A DNA stretch of 64,000 nt from Sipunculus nudus (Eukaryota; Annelida; Sipuncula; Golfingiida; Sipunculidae), in NCBI GenBank assembly GCA_026874595.1, contig CM049313.1, forward strand, positions 58,487,159 to 58,551,158, in the 5' to 3' direction. The notes beneath the pieces were generated by a model. The model was not told the origin of the DNA. It was given only the letters and a program-made list of their open reading frames with translations, and did no database searches. Positions 34,807-46,354 of the stretch are shown piece by piece. Position 1 is the stretch's first letter. Every line of letters begins with the position of its first letter. The position numbers were made by a program, and so were the translations under genes.

Positions 34807-35745
34807 CTAATCCCCGGAGACGGCATGGCTTGACGGTGGCGAAGCGTTTTGAATGGGGACTGGCTCTCTATTGATGTACAGTCGCTCTCTCCAAAACCTG
34901 ACTCGTTGCCCGTCGTTGTGGGCAACGGTCATTTGTGGTAAAGCTTTTTGTTTTAGTTGGAGGTCTGCCAGCGTCAAATCCTCAGCTATTCTGACGGCAT
35001 TGTTTTTCAATTTTGTTTTCCCCCGTACGACAATTTCGTTTCTGAGCGGCCTATTGTGAAGTCTTACAAGAATATGCCGAGGTTGGCTGCCTCTTTTCCC
35101 TGTTCTATGAGCTATTTCTATAGCATTTTTCACTTCATCTTCTGTCATTCTGACCAAGCTGTTTTGTACAATTATTTCTGCAGCCGTGTCTTTACAGTTC
35201 TCCGAAGAACCAACTTCGCCCACACCAATAATTCTCAAGTTCCATTCACGGAGATATCTTTCTTGTTTATTAAGTTCAGTTGTTAACTGTTGCTGGAGTT
35301 TATTTATCATCAATTCATTTTGTTTGTTCTTACTCTGCACATCTGCTAATTCGTCTCTTAACTCTGTAATTTCACAAGCCATTTTCTCTTTCTGCTCTTT
35401 CAGTTCCTCCACATCTTTATTTAAACAGTCTACACCCTTTTCAAGTACCTGAACATTATGTTTTGTAAGTTAATGCTCCCCTGAAAGGCTGTCTAATTGT
35501 TCTTTGAGTTCTTTATGCATACTATTAATTTCGTCTTTAATTTCGCTGTTTGGGTTCACTAACCTTTTCATTTCATCAAGGGACTGAAATTGCGTATTTA
35601 GGTCTTGTGTGTCCACCAAGCTGCTAATGCTTTGTGTAGCCTCCGTGCCTTGTTTTGATGAATTTCGACCGTCTCTCTCTACAAATTTGCCTCTGTCTCC
35701 TACTGACTGTGTTGTCTTTCTGTTAGACATTCTGGTTGGAGGCAT
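34807..35745 (-). pseudogene. ORF1 of LINE 'A': coiled coil and RRM-like nucleic-acid-binding protein
   Basis: About 312 codons on the minus strand from ATG at 35745 to 34807, interrupted by one in-frame TAA at 35470-35472. The N-terminus is polar. Residues ~85-165 are rich in Glu, Lys and Leu in heptad-like spacing (coiled coil). Then follows 'NLRIIGVGEVG', the signature of the RRM-like core of L1-type ORF1 proteins, and 'IAHRTGKRGSQPRHILVRL', typical of its second half. These proteins bind element RNA and form trimers. The next 300 bp do not continue into an endonuclease. Confidence 0.82.
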
Positions 35746-35845
35746 ACCGTGTGATATTTGATAACCAATATAGCGACATTCGCATTTTGAGATAACCGTT
35801 CGTGAGAGCTCCAGAAAAACTCAACCACACCCTTCAGTCATGTGA

Positions 35846-35854
35846 CTGCATGTT
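35846..35854. repeat. Target-site duplication, right (CTGCATGTT)
   Basis: Identical to 26503-26511; followed by 'gttaaacaccatagggttc', which continues copy 2 of the tandem duplication. Confidence 0.85.
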
Positions 35855-35955
35855 GTTAAACACCATAGGGTTCAATTTTCGTTGGGACGGCATATAATGT
35901 TCTAGACAGAACATATCAACGATGAAATGGATTTCTGATATTATATAATATGTAC
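35855..35955. repeat. Tandem duplication, copy 2, right part
   Basis: Matches 26193-26293 of copy 1 nearly base for base, ending at 'atatgtac'. Confidence 0.9.
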
Positions 35956-36457
35956 GAAAATATTAATGATTTTACAGGGACCCTAATTAATGTGGAAGGA
36001 GTAGAAATTACACTTAACTATTAGCACATTATTTGAAAGATTTGATATCATTTAAAAAAAAGCACTCTTTTTTTTCTTTCGACTTGCTTCCAACGAGGAG
36101 TTTGTTAGTCACGAAGGTGAAATTTTCCCGATCAAATCCTTTTTGCGAATATCGCGAATTTGAAGCCTTGCGAACAATAAGGCAACCACATTTTTTAAGA
36201 TAGGGAGTGGCTGACTAATTAGCATGCTTTTTCTGGGGCTGATGCCGTATCTGGAGTACCATATTTTTTCCGTCTATCTACAGCATGGCAATATCAGTAA
36301 TAAACATTTTCATGCCAGTAAAATTTAGTTTTCATTATTTCTGATATCTAATCTCTTTTTAATGACGAAAGAAGAAAATTCCTTTTTAGTACAGCATGAT
36401 TAGTTCTTATATATTGATACAGGTGCTCTTTTTATTATGTGACATGGGCGTAATTCC
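35956..36457. other. No gene recognised
   Basis: Spacer between the LINE target and the solo LTR; nothing identified. Confidence 0.45.
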
Positions 36458-37139
36458 TGTTGTGGCACTCGTTGTTATGCTGGCTTGGGGCGAGATCACG
36501 TGTACACCATGGTGTGTAGAAGTACGGCGATGTCTTTCTAGAGAATTCCTGAAACGCGTGTTTACTGTTGAGTAGGGTCCTTATAGACTGTTCGAGAACA
36601 GGAAAATTCTCGGCTTGAGGAGTGAAGGTATATAAAGGGGCTGTGTTTTAGAACGAGAGAGAGCGAACAGCAGAGGAGATTCCAGAGACGCAGAAGCGTG
36701 TGTCAGGACCTTATCCGACGAATGCGGCAAGAATAGATTTTCAAAGACTTTCTCCTGGATTTTATGCATTTGGACTTCAGTTTACTTTCTGGGTTGTTGC
36801 AAGAACTTTCCACATGACTGTCATTCTCCGAGAGTTTACATTTAAAGGACTTATCGTTGTGATGGTGTTGGTATTCAGGTACTGTGCACATTATTTTCTA
36901 TGCTATTGTATTGACTTGTTGCTGTACCGCTGTTTTACTGTATAATTGTTATGATTTAGTGTATTGTAATGTTAGGGTTGTTTTAAGAATAAATTATAGT
37001 TATTTGTTAACAAAAAACCACTGACTTCTTTATTCATTCCCCTAGAAACTTCACGCTGCCTAGTGAAACAGAATCTGATTTTTTTTTATCTTCGTTACAG
37101 AATTTTGTGTTCATCACGCATACGTTAGGTTCCGTAACA
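36458..37139 (+). mobile_element. Solo LTR related to the Gmr1-like Ty3 element at 59-62 kb
   Basis: About 682 bp from TGTTGTGGC to ...CCGTAACA. It aligns with the minus-strand LTR at 61719-62373 over blocks such as 'agtgtattgtaatgtta', 'taagaataaattata', 'tattcattcccctaga' and 'acagaatctgatttttttt'. It keeps a TATA box with downstream sequence ('gtatataaaggggctgtg', near 36629) and an AATAAA (near 36990) in the expected order. No internal region flanks it, so it is a solo LTR left by LTR-LTR recombination. A clear target duplication was not found; the right side runs into (TA)n. Confidence 0.7.

Positions 37140-37199
<60 letters not shown>
37140..37199. repeat. (TA)n microsatellite
   Basis: About 29 TA units immediately after the solo LTR. 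Confidence 0.95.
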
Positions 37200-37202
<3 letters not shown>

Positions 37203-37672
37203 GGAAGACTGGACTATTACTTTGATTGTTGAGAGTACAGTCTTTGAAGAAAAATGTTCGTTTATAGGTCAGTGTGGAATAAGTTTAAAGTTTTCCTTTG
37301 AATGCTGATAATATTAAACATGTGTTTCTCTAATGTTCATGATTATAGGATCGTGACATGCTACCCACTTATTGACGTGTACAGAACGGTACCACAGTGA
37401 AACTAATGCATATTTATTATTAGACTTTGGAATCTTAACAACAATCATAATTGTTCCCATATATCCCAACCATGTCATAATTCCAATAAACAAAGTGATT
37501 TTACATTTTATTCTAAAACATAGCAACATACAATTTTTCGGTACCATATAAAAGTAGTTACCAATGCATGGGACTATAAAACACTAATGGTTTAAACCTC
37601 AAAATACATTACCATATTGATGTTTTAAACATACACGTTTCATACCAGGAACCTTCATTACCTTTTTTTCAT
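37200..37672. other. No gene recognised
   Basis: Nothing identified. Confidence 0.4.
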
Positions 37673-37711
<39 letters not shown>

Positions 37712-37720
37712 GTGTGTGTG
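37673..37720. repeat. (TA)n followed by (TG)n
   Basis: A TA run followed by 'catatgtgtgtgtg'. Confidence 0.9.
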
Positions 37721-37984
37721 TTTTCATGATACCACATATCGGCAAAATAAAACGTACAGATATCTTTTTACAGGATAGCACAATACCTGGACGAGTTGTG
37801 GTCGTGTATGTATGCGTTGGTAAGAATGTTTGTCTGGTTGTGTATTGTCTGTTTGTATCTCCTTTTTTAGAAAGGTTTAATAGGATAACAAAACATATTC
37901 CTGCTTCTCCTGGTAATTTTTCTTCAGCTCGGGAAAGTCTTTAAAAACATCGAAATGTATGCCATCAATTTGTATGCGTATGTG

Positions 37985-37985
<1 letters not shown>

Positions 37986-38042
<57 letters not shown>
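37986..38042. repeat. (TA)n microsatellite
   Basis: TA run abutting the left end of the MITE at 38043. Confidence 0.95.
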
Positions 38043-38218
38043 TAACACCTCGCCTGACGACCATCAGGGTTTAACGACCATTTCAAAATAACAAACTTGT
38101 TCACGGTCACAATTCATTTTAGCTCTCTATATATACGACTTAACTCGGAACAACAGCTCGAAAGTGCGACCATGCACTTTTCGGGGTCCAGTTGGTGGTC
38201 GTAACTTCGAGATTTCAC

Positions 38219-38222
<4 letters not shown>
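38043..38222. mobile_element. MITE-like repeat between two (TA)n tracts
   Basis: The left end 'acacctcgcctgacgacca' and the complement of the right end 'ggtcgtaacttcgagatttc' are imperfect inverted repeats. The ~180-bp unit sits between two long TA runs. Its right end resembles the remnant at 19008-19068. No coding capacity. Confidence 0.5.

Positions 38223-38290
<68 letters not shown>
38223..38290. repeat. (TA)n microsatellite
   Basis: About 34 TA units to the right of the MITE. Confidence 0.95.
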
Positions 38291-38294
<4 letters not shown>

Positions 38295-39952
38295 ACTCAT
38301 ATATCATGTTCTGGGTACATTTGTCATAATCTTGTAAAGTGTTCATGTATTTATGTAATGTATTCCATACGTAACATGTATGTATGTCGCATGCATTATT
38401 ATCGTAATTAAAAAAAATACTTTTATATAATTTTCAAACAAAATTAATTTCGGTTTTGTGTAATATTTGGGCGTTGTGTTTTTTCTGTCTTAAGGGTTTA
38501 CGACACTTTATCTTGTGTTTTAGGGGCATCACATTTGGTGCCACAGTCCATATTTCATGTGATACATGACTATTGAGTGTTCCAGAAATTGACCCGTCTA
38601 TTACCAGGGACAGCAGAGAGTGGAGGACTTCTTAATCTCAGGAAATAAATTCCCGATATGAATATTATATAAAGTTCATCTCCAATGTAGCATCTAAGAT
38701 AAAAAAAAATTATCAGAATGACATATTCAGTCATATAAGGTGTTATTCAATGTACACAAAATCCTGCACACAACTCTGTCTTATAAAATATGTTTTTTCA
38801 TTGAATTTTACATTTTATTTTGTATTTTTAGACACTCTGGATAAAATATCTCCGTTACAAATTTGTAACCCCGAGTAGGAGGAGGGACCAGGGCAAGTGT
38901 ATTGTTCCAGTAAAGAAGTAGAAAATGTAGAGAGAGCTGTATGATCGTCACGAGGGTAGCCGTGAACCCAACCTTAATTGGAGTGGTAAACTACTTGCCA
39001 GAGAGGAAGTCGAGGTGGATGACAATACAATAAAGCTAAACGTTTATTCTTTATGTGAACACTGAAACACACTCAGACAGAACCCTGTCTACATTGTCAG
39101 GAATAAACAGTCGTAAAACAGTTGCAGACAAATACACGTATCACAAGTTACACGACCACTTGGTTTTATTAAATATACGTTCTACTAGAAAATGTCTGTT
39201 ATTATTATTATTATTATTATATACATGTCACAGCAAACATTTGACAATCCTTTTTACAACCTTAGAGGGTTGACAAATTATTATTTTGACAACCTGGGTT
39301 GTTGTTTTAGGTTCACCCATTTGAGAACCCTAAAGTTGTCGATTTGACAACCCTATGTTTTCAGTATAAAAAAAGATAAAGATGCAAGGTGCTCAGGAAT
39401 ATGTAAGCGTGACTATTGCCCAGCTTTGTAATGAATGATGCGGTCATGCCAGCTGCGCCCTGTGCCGAAAGCGGTAAATCTGATTTTGTTTTTGAATTTT
39501 TTAATGGATCAATAGAATACTTCCGGAAAGGTCTACGGGTATATCAGGACGGCACCAGACTGGCGTATTCGGGAAAGGTTTGCCTATTTCGATTGAGACA
39601 GGAGTCCAGGAGTTAAGACGTACGAGGTTGGACTAGGAGGGCTGTTTTTTTAGCCCTTCCTGGACCTTTCATGTAAAACAGTATAACTAAAGCAATCCTG
39701 TCACATCTTGCGTCTTTACGACAAATTGTTATTCGTTGAGAATTTTGATCACCCTACGTCAAAAAAATTAAATCCCAAAATCTTAAATATGTATATATAG
39801 TTCATATAGACATTTTTGTCCATATTAAATAATTGAACAATGTCAATTAAAGGCCATTGGAAGAAAAATATAATATATAGCGTTAAATCATTGAACCTAA
39901 AGCTCCTTATCAATACAATAAAATAAATAATAAAACCTTTTTCCCGTTCTAG
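38291..39952. other. No gene recognised; one unassigned open frame
   Basis: An open frame near 39440-39610 has balanced composition ('FFNGSIEYFRKGLRVYQDG') and a donor-like GAAAG|GTTTGC near 39578, but I do not recognise it and see no convincing acceptor. A (TTA)n tract lies at 39198-39220. Confidence 0.4.
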
Positions 39953-40180
39953 AACCTGTTTGTACCAAAGGGTATCACGACATTTTTGTTCAATGTAATG
40001 ATTTCCAAGAGAACCACTGTACGGCAAGCTGTTATAAGATCGGGCATGGCGGCCTTTCCCAAGAAGACGCAAAGAAAAAGTGTGAACAGACCGGCGGTGA
40101 TCTAGTCAGCATTCAGACCAAGAGGGAGATGGACCACCTAAAAGCAGTACTGCATACTACTCCTCAAACACAATCTTTTG
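39953..40180 (+). CDS. C-type lectin-like domain, N-terminal half (single exon)
   Basis: An open 228-bp segment between a good acceptor ('ctttttcccgttctag') and donor (TTTTG|GTTAG). It starts with two bases of a split codon and ends with one. It encodes a Cys-rich lead, then a segment beginning 'ASCYKIGHGGLSQEDAKKKC' and ending 'GGDLVSIQTKREMDHLKAVL'. The C-Y-(K/R)-hydrophobic start, the 'A...C...GG.L..I....E...' spacing and the two Cys are the first half of the C-type lectin fold. The carbohydrate/calcium-binding half (WND-type) should be on a later exon, which I could not find in the following 6 kb; it may lie far away, or the exon may be an orphan. Lectin-domain proteins are usually secreted or cell-surface and are greatly expanded in molluscs. 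Confidence 0.72.
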
Positions 40181-41707
40181 GTTAGTCGTTTATATACGTT
40201 TTAATGTTCCTTCGTGATATCTTATATATGTATTGGCCTAAGCTACCCGTTCAATATTTTGAACCTGAAGACCAATTTAGTTCTTCCCAAATACAATAAA
40301 CGGTGCTTTAATATATTGTACATCAGCCAGAGGGATCCGGTACCAAACTGGTGACAAATGCTATCATTGATTTTTTTTTCGAAAGGTGCATGTATGCAGA
40401 TAAACAAAATGCGTGATAGCGGGGTGAAAGTGGTAGTTTACTCTAAAATATCAGCCTGTTTTGAAATGTACTTGCACCGAAATAACGATTGCACCGAAAT
40501 AGCTTTACAAATTCTAAAGATATGAATACCTTTCCTCACCGTGTCCCATAATAATTTGCATATTTTAGCGAATTTATATGTATTAAAAAACTTAAGACGA
40601 ACTGTAAGTCAGACAAAACGCGTTTGGCTTTCATAAAGTAATAAATGAGGTCTGAAGGCTTCAAGTTGGTAAGCACGTCAAGTATCGTTCTAATAGTTGC
40701 GGATTTGGGCGTGATCGCAAAAAATTGTTATTCCTCTTTAAAAATCAGCCGATACAGAGTCCATTGACATCAAACACCCCGCAGGAACATTCACGCCTGG
40801 ACGATGTCTTTTGGGTACTTTCGTGTCCTATATCCGGGCCAAATCAAACCCTAATTTGTTAATCCTACCAATTATTTCACGTGCATGGCTGTTATCGGGG
40901 CTGTCATTTTCCATACAGACTAAAACCTGGTTGTCGCAATCCGAGTGTCAAACATAAAACGTACGCAAGATAGCCCGCTAGTCGTTTTAATCTGATTCAC
41001 GTCGTTGGCAAATAAAAGAGTTTTAAGAGTATATTTTTATTTGTAAGTTTGTTGTATTGGTACCTATTTCAAATAGGATGCTGTAAAAACTAAGGTGTCG
41101 TATCTGTACTTTTGGCAAAATCAGCTGACATGCACGAAATATAAAAAGCTGTAATTTCATTCTGAAAGGGTTATGTTGTTCAGCGGAAATATTTCAAGGG
41201 GATTTTTTGCAATATCTGCAAAATTATGCATATAAAATAAAAGCAAAAGCCGTTAATATACTTGCTACAGTTTGCCTGGGTTGCATCATAGATAAAAGAT
41301 TGATACGGCAGTTTTCCTTGGTTTCAGAGCTACGAGTCATTCATTCTGAGTTACCTTTCGTTATACTGTTAAATTTCTGACCGGAGAGAGATTTCTAAAT
41401 AAATGGCACTTTCTGTGACGGGAATTACTAGATGTTTTATTGAACCGTGGGACAAACAGAGATGCAATAAACAGAGAGTGAATATTAGTCGCCACCCCAC
41501 ATATGCACTTGGTTAGGATTTTAAGCACGGTACGATCTTTGCCTGTGAAAAAGAGAAAACCAATAATGAAACCAGGTATCTTATTTAATAAAGACACAGT
41601 TGTGTTATGGTAAGCTAATTTCATCAATTCCTGTTTACGTGCAATGGTTTAACTTTAATTATAATTAAATTTAAATGGGAATAAATATATTTGATAAATA
41701 TGACATG

Positions 41708-41785
<78 letters not shown>

Positions 41786-44700
41786 CGAATGTCCATAAAG
41801 TAGATATATTAAAACAAGTAATACAACACAGAGTTCTTGGAAGTGGAGAGGTAGGCGGTATAGTGACCATTAGTAGAAACCGTCATACTCCGATGATTAG
41901 GAATTGCATGTAGATAGATTTAAGGGTATATAAGACAATCTGAGAAACTTTTAAACTGTTTAAAAAATTTAATAAAATAAGCTTAAATTTAACGTTGGTT
42001 TTGACATATTATATAGCATTTTTCCAACATTGTTCAGCTTAGTATAGGCAGCCAAAAATTATTTACTTGACATCTGAGAATGTAACCTGTCATATTGGTT
42101 TTAACTGGTTGATAACCCCGTCTATTTCTCGACAATTGTCAAATAGTCTTTTAGAGGATTGCTTGCTTTTTAAATAGACCGCGACACAAGCTCTCATTGG
42201 TCTGATTCTTATCCGTCTGCCAGAAACCGTTGTGTTATCAGCCCAACAAGAGCGGGTTTTGCGTGTTTCAATTATTTTCTGGATACCGAAGGCAATTTCA
42301 GTGGTCTGATTACAATCCTGTGCCCTCTGCGCACCCTGCTGTTCCTTTCCTTGCCATAGAAAGCAGCGGTTGCACCCGAAGAATGTTTTGGACGACTGAG
42401 GCAGTGTATTACTGCTGTGTGAGGAGCGTAGGTGGATCAAAAGATAAATAATTAAAATGAGCTACCAATAATTTTGCCACATGGCAAAATATGATATGGC
42501 AAACAAATATCTCAATCTATAGGTAGGCGGAGATAACTAGAAGGTCCACCTGAATATACTCACAGCATATAAGCGGCGTATATATCAAGGATAGTGTAGC
42601 CTAGGAAGAGAACCGGGAGATAAGGACCGCTGTTGTGAAAGCAACGATATCCTTCACATAAATCGTGACGTCCTAATATGCAAATGAGAGGGAATTGCCT
42701 GGTCCCCAAGGAGCCATGTAATGCCCTAATATGCAAGTATAATGGATTCTTTGTACGGACACTACTGTGGTGATAAGAATGGGCACTGAGTTACGACTGT
42801 CGGAACATCGTGTCATCGAATGTTTTACTGATTTCAGTGGCAAACATGAATACTAAAAAGCCTTTGCAGGGCTACCATAATATGCGCTAAACGTTTATGT
42901 GTCCTACATTTCCCCGACACTCATTAGCAGGAGCCAGACACTCATAAGTTGAGAGGGCCCACCCTTGTAATTATATAATTTCTTTGGCTAGTAGTCTTTC
43001 AGTACACTGATGCACTAACCAACGACCTTGTGGCCATCGAGTCTCACCCGGTGTAACCATAACACAGACACCTTCATTAGTTGTTCTACGATCACTATTG
43101 TTTGGATCTGAGATCTTCGGTTTCTTATCCAGACCAATTGTAGATAATGTGCATTCAAGATTTTGTAAAGAAATTATGTGGTGAGTATATCACTACTTAT
43201 GTTTCCCTGTCATAAGCAGAATGTTTGATTTTACACGATTTTGTTTCCGCAAGCGATGTAAGTTCTGGAGTTTTTCATTTCCTTGTTATTCGACGGTATC
43301 CAGAATCCTACTCCGCATCGAAATGACCTACGACCTGTTAGTCGGACAAATCACCTCACCTCGGATACCTGACTCATGGAACCTGACGTGATGCATTTCA
43401 CTCGGCTATAACAACCACTAGTGGTCCGGGAAATTTCAACGACCTTTGTGACAACTAGAAAGGTAAATATGGTGTACAGAAAATGCTCACCGCCACTGTA
43501 TATTTATTGACATTTAGAATCTCTTAAACGTCACTTAAATAAAGTGTTGAGGGGTTTTACCTGTATGTGACGAGGAAAACAGTGGAACGTTTACGGAGTC
43601 CGACTGCAGTATCTAGTCGACTTAACTACTCGGCGCCAAATAATACTTCAATTGACATTTTAATTATGCCGGCATTAGCCAAGGTCCGATAACTCTTAAA
43701 AGAAATATTAGAAAGCCAGTAATAATGCCTAGTAATACACACCACAATATTTAGTTTAAAGCCGTTGGCCATTTCATCACTTTTCCCTAACGAAATGAAG
43801 CATGATGCGGACGGGTCTGTTTTCCGGTGACTGGGTTCCTGACTGCTGATTGCTGAGACAGGTGCCCGTCCTGTGAAGCTCTGCAGCCCTGTAGGGAAGC
43901 TGTACTGTGTCAGCCTGCAACCTCACTCCGCCCCAGAGGGATTCCTCCTTTGGTGAATCGGACAAGGCGCTGATTAAACATTAACTATATAGAAGTCTTG
44001 ATAGGTCCTGGCACCGAATACGTGGCCTTCCTTAAGTAAACTTAAAGAGGGGTCATGTATTTAAAGCCTTGCAAATCTAAAGAAACATCGCCATATAGGT
44101 GATTGTAAGGGCCCGGATACGACTGTCGGTGGATGTGAGAGGGACCCATACCATAATACTTTTTTTTTCGATTTTCAGTGCATTTTCTATCCTATATTTC
44201 AAGGATGAGCTCGATATTTTCCTTTTATTTTATGATATTACTGAATGTGAATGTTAGTGCATGCAAGCTCATTACCAAACAGTGCCCTCAGCTGGAAAAG
44301 GCCAGAGAAAGCAGCTTACCAAGCTTCAATAGCAGGATGCCCAATTAGATGAAACTATTCCAGATCTCTTAAAATTGATTCTGCAGATTGATTTTAGTTG
44401 GTTCTAATTGTTATTTCATCAAGTGACTGAACACACAATGTTTAAGAAAAAATAAGAAATTAACATTCTAATTAATATTTTCTTTTAGCATAATAAGGAA
44501 AATATTTCTCGGTTAATATATAAAAATTATATCAATTACACATATCAGTTTAAAGGAAAGTCGTGGACAAAGACGGGAGCAATATTTATTTTCTATGTCT
44601 AAAGCGGCAGTCGCATAAATCATCAAACAAAGAATCCTACAGACATGAACACACGATGCGCCTAAATCTTCATCTTAAAGACATTAATGATTTTTAAAAT

Positions 44701-46354
44701 AATCGAGTAATCAATGATTTTTTAACAAATATAAATCCATATTAATGGTTTTCTGATTATTATTAAAATATCGAGACGCTGTTTGTTGTTCAAATAATAA
44801 GGCCATCCCTTAGAATTCTCAAAAACAATGTGTCAATGCTCAATGAGTTAAAATATAGGATTTTCGTTTTTGCAGCAGTTAAAAATTAAATGGTCAAACA
44901 TTCATCCGATGTGTGAAACATAATATGGGTGCAAATTTCACATGAATTTGTAAGAGACAAGTCATGAATTTAACATAACTGCCAGGAAAGCCATACTGAA
45001 AAAAGGTTAATTAGAGGATTATTAATTAACAAAAGTTTTTCACCAACCGCAAAGCATATAATCCTGACTTATACCATACCCGCTGTACCTTATCTTGTAA
45101 CAAAGACACAACATATTTTGGCTAGATTTCTTTTGGGATTATGATGAGTGCGCTCTTCTTTGATATTTGATAATATTCAAAAGAATTCATAGCAACCAAT
45201 TTCTTTGATATTACAGAAGTTACAGAAGTTTCATCTTCTTCATCAGTCTGTGCCGGCACGGTAAATGATGTAACCAGACCTTCCTGGCCCAACCTACATA
45301 TCAGTTCTTATCATTAAGAAAAGGATATATTAAACAGACTTACAACACATTGACGGAATATGAAACACAGGATGTGATAGATCTCAGCAAGAATCCACTA
45401 CAGTTTGTCTGAATATGTTTTGTAGCAATAACTTCTGGTATCTGTTCGGCAGTAGAAGTTTTGCCTTATCTAGGAAGATAAGCGTTCATCTCTGTTCGTG
45501 TGTGTGTGAATGTGCGTGTGTTTATGTGATTGTTCAAAACGTAGATCTGGCAGTAATGAACGGAACCCCATACATTTTCAGGGCAAATTTGGGAATGGGC
45601 CAATGAAGATTCGATTGGAATAAGATGCGGATCCGGAACATGATCCGAATTCAGAATTGGCATCCCAGAATACTTACAAATGTACAGTCATTTATGTACC
45701 ACTGAACATCGGAATTTGGGCCAAATAAGTGAAAGCAAACATCGTCCAACACCAGAGACCTGCACATGAGGGAGGTTTGCTTTACTAAGAATGCACAATT
45801 CTAGTTCTATGTGGGAACCTCGTGTTTGATCAGCCTCTATTTTCCTTCATATTTTCTGTCATCATATAATTAAAATAATGATGCTTTTTCCTTACTCCAT
45901 TTAATGATTGGTTGCGTTAAAAATTTGTAAATATATGAACGAGTGCTGTATACTATATTTGTAATATGAAGGGTTTAATCTTTGGAATTTCAGGTCTCTA
46001 AAATGTAAAGTCGACGAGCAGTTCGTATATCCAACGAATAGCAGGGGCAGTTTACATGTCAGGCTGTTAAGCTGAGATGTCTCCTGGCGTGAGAGTCAAA
46101 ATAATTTCTGGTATTTGAGAAGTTGTAGAATCTCCAGACCTTTTAAATCCGCCTTGTCACGTGACCCCTACCTATTGACATGCATAGGGTTCACGAACTG
46201 CGGATACTGGCAACCTAGATGAATGAGAACACACTTTTAGGTAAAGCAGAAAGAAATGTTAATAAATACAATGCAGAAAAAAATGTAGATGGCCACAAGC
46301 ATGTGGAGTCTGAAAAGGTAGGGAAGAAACATGGGAATACAAGTAACTGTTTTT
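40181..46354. other. No confident gene; (TA)n inside
   Basis: About 6 kb in which I searched for the second half of the C-type lectin domain without success. The open frame at 42230-42451 contains 'FQWSDYNPV' and 'TEAVYYCC' but lacks a supporting fold or splice sites. Other frames are short. A (TA)n tract lies at 41711-41783. Confidence 0.45.
41711..41783. repeat. (TA)n microsatellite
   Basis: About 36 TA units. Confidence 0.95.

Larger units (their letters stand above)
31371..35845 (-). mobile_element. Tx1/L1-like LINE 'A', minus strand, lacking its endonuclease
   Basis: On the minus strand this runs from about 35845 (a 100-bp 5' leader) through ORF1 and ORF2 to a GA-rich then A-rich tail ending at 31371. 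The endonuclease region expected between ORF1 and the RT linker is missing; about 300 bp of unrelated sequence (34500-34806) takes its place. The right flank carries CTGCATGTT at 35846-35854, matching the left flank of LINE 'B', so the two LINEs together fill one target site. Confidence 0.8.

Noticed and set aside
39633-39661. AGGGCT...AGCCCT hairpin with T-rich loop
   Set aside because: Looks like an intrinsic terminator but this is eukaryotic DNA; the context gives no function.
42230-42451. Frame containing TEAVYYCC, reminiscent of an immunoglobulin V-domain end, and FQWSDYNPV, reminiscent of a C-type lectin
   Set aside because: The remaining fold-defining residues are absent, no acceptor or donor fits, and the opposite strand is also open; probably coincidence.
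43777-43965. 62-codon minus-strand frame with balanced composition
   Set aside because: No domain, no splice context and no support from neighbouring sequence.
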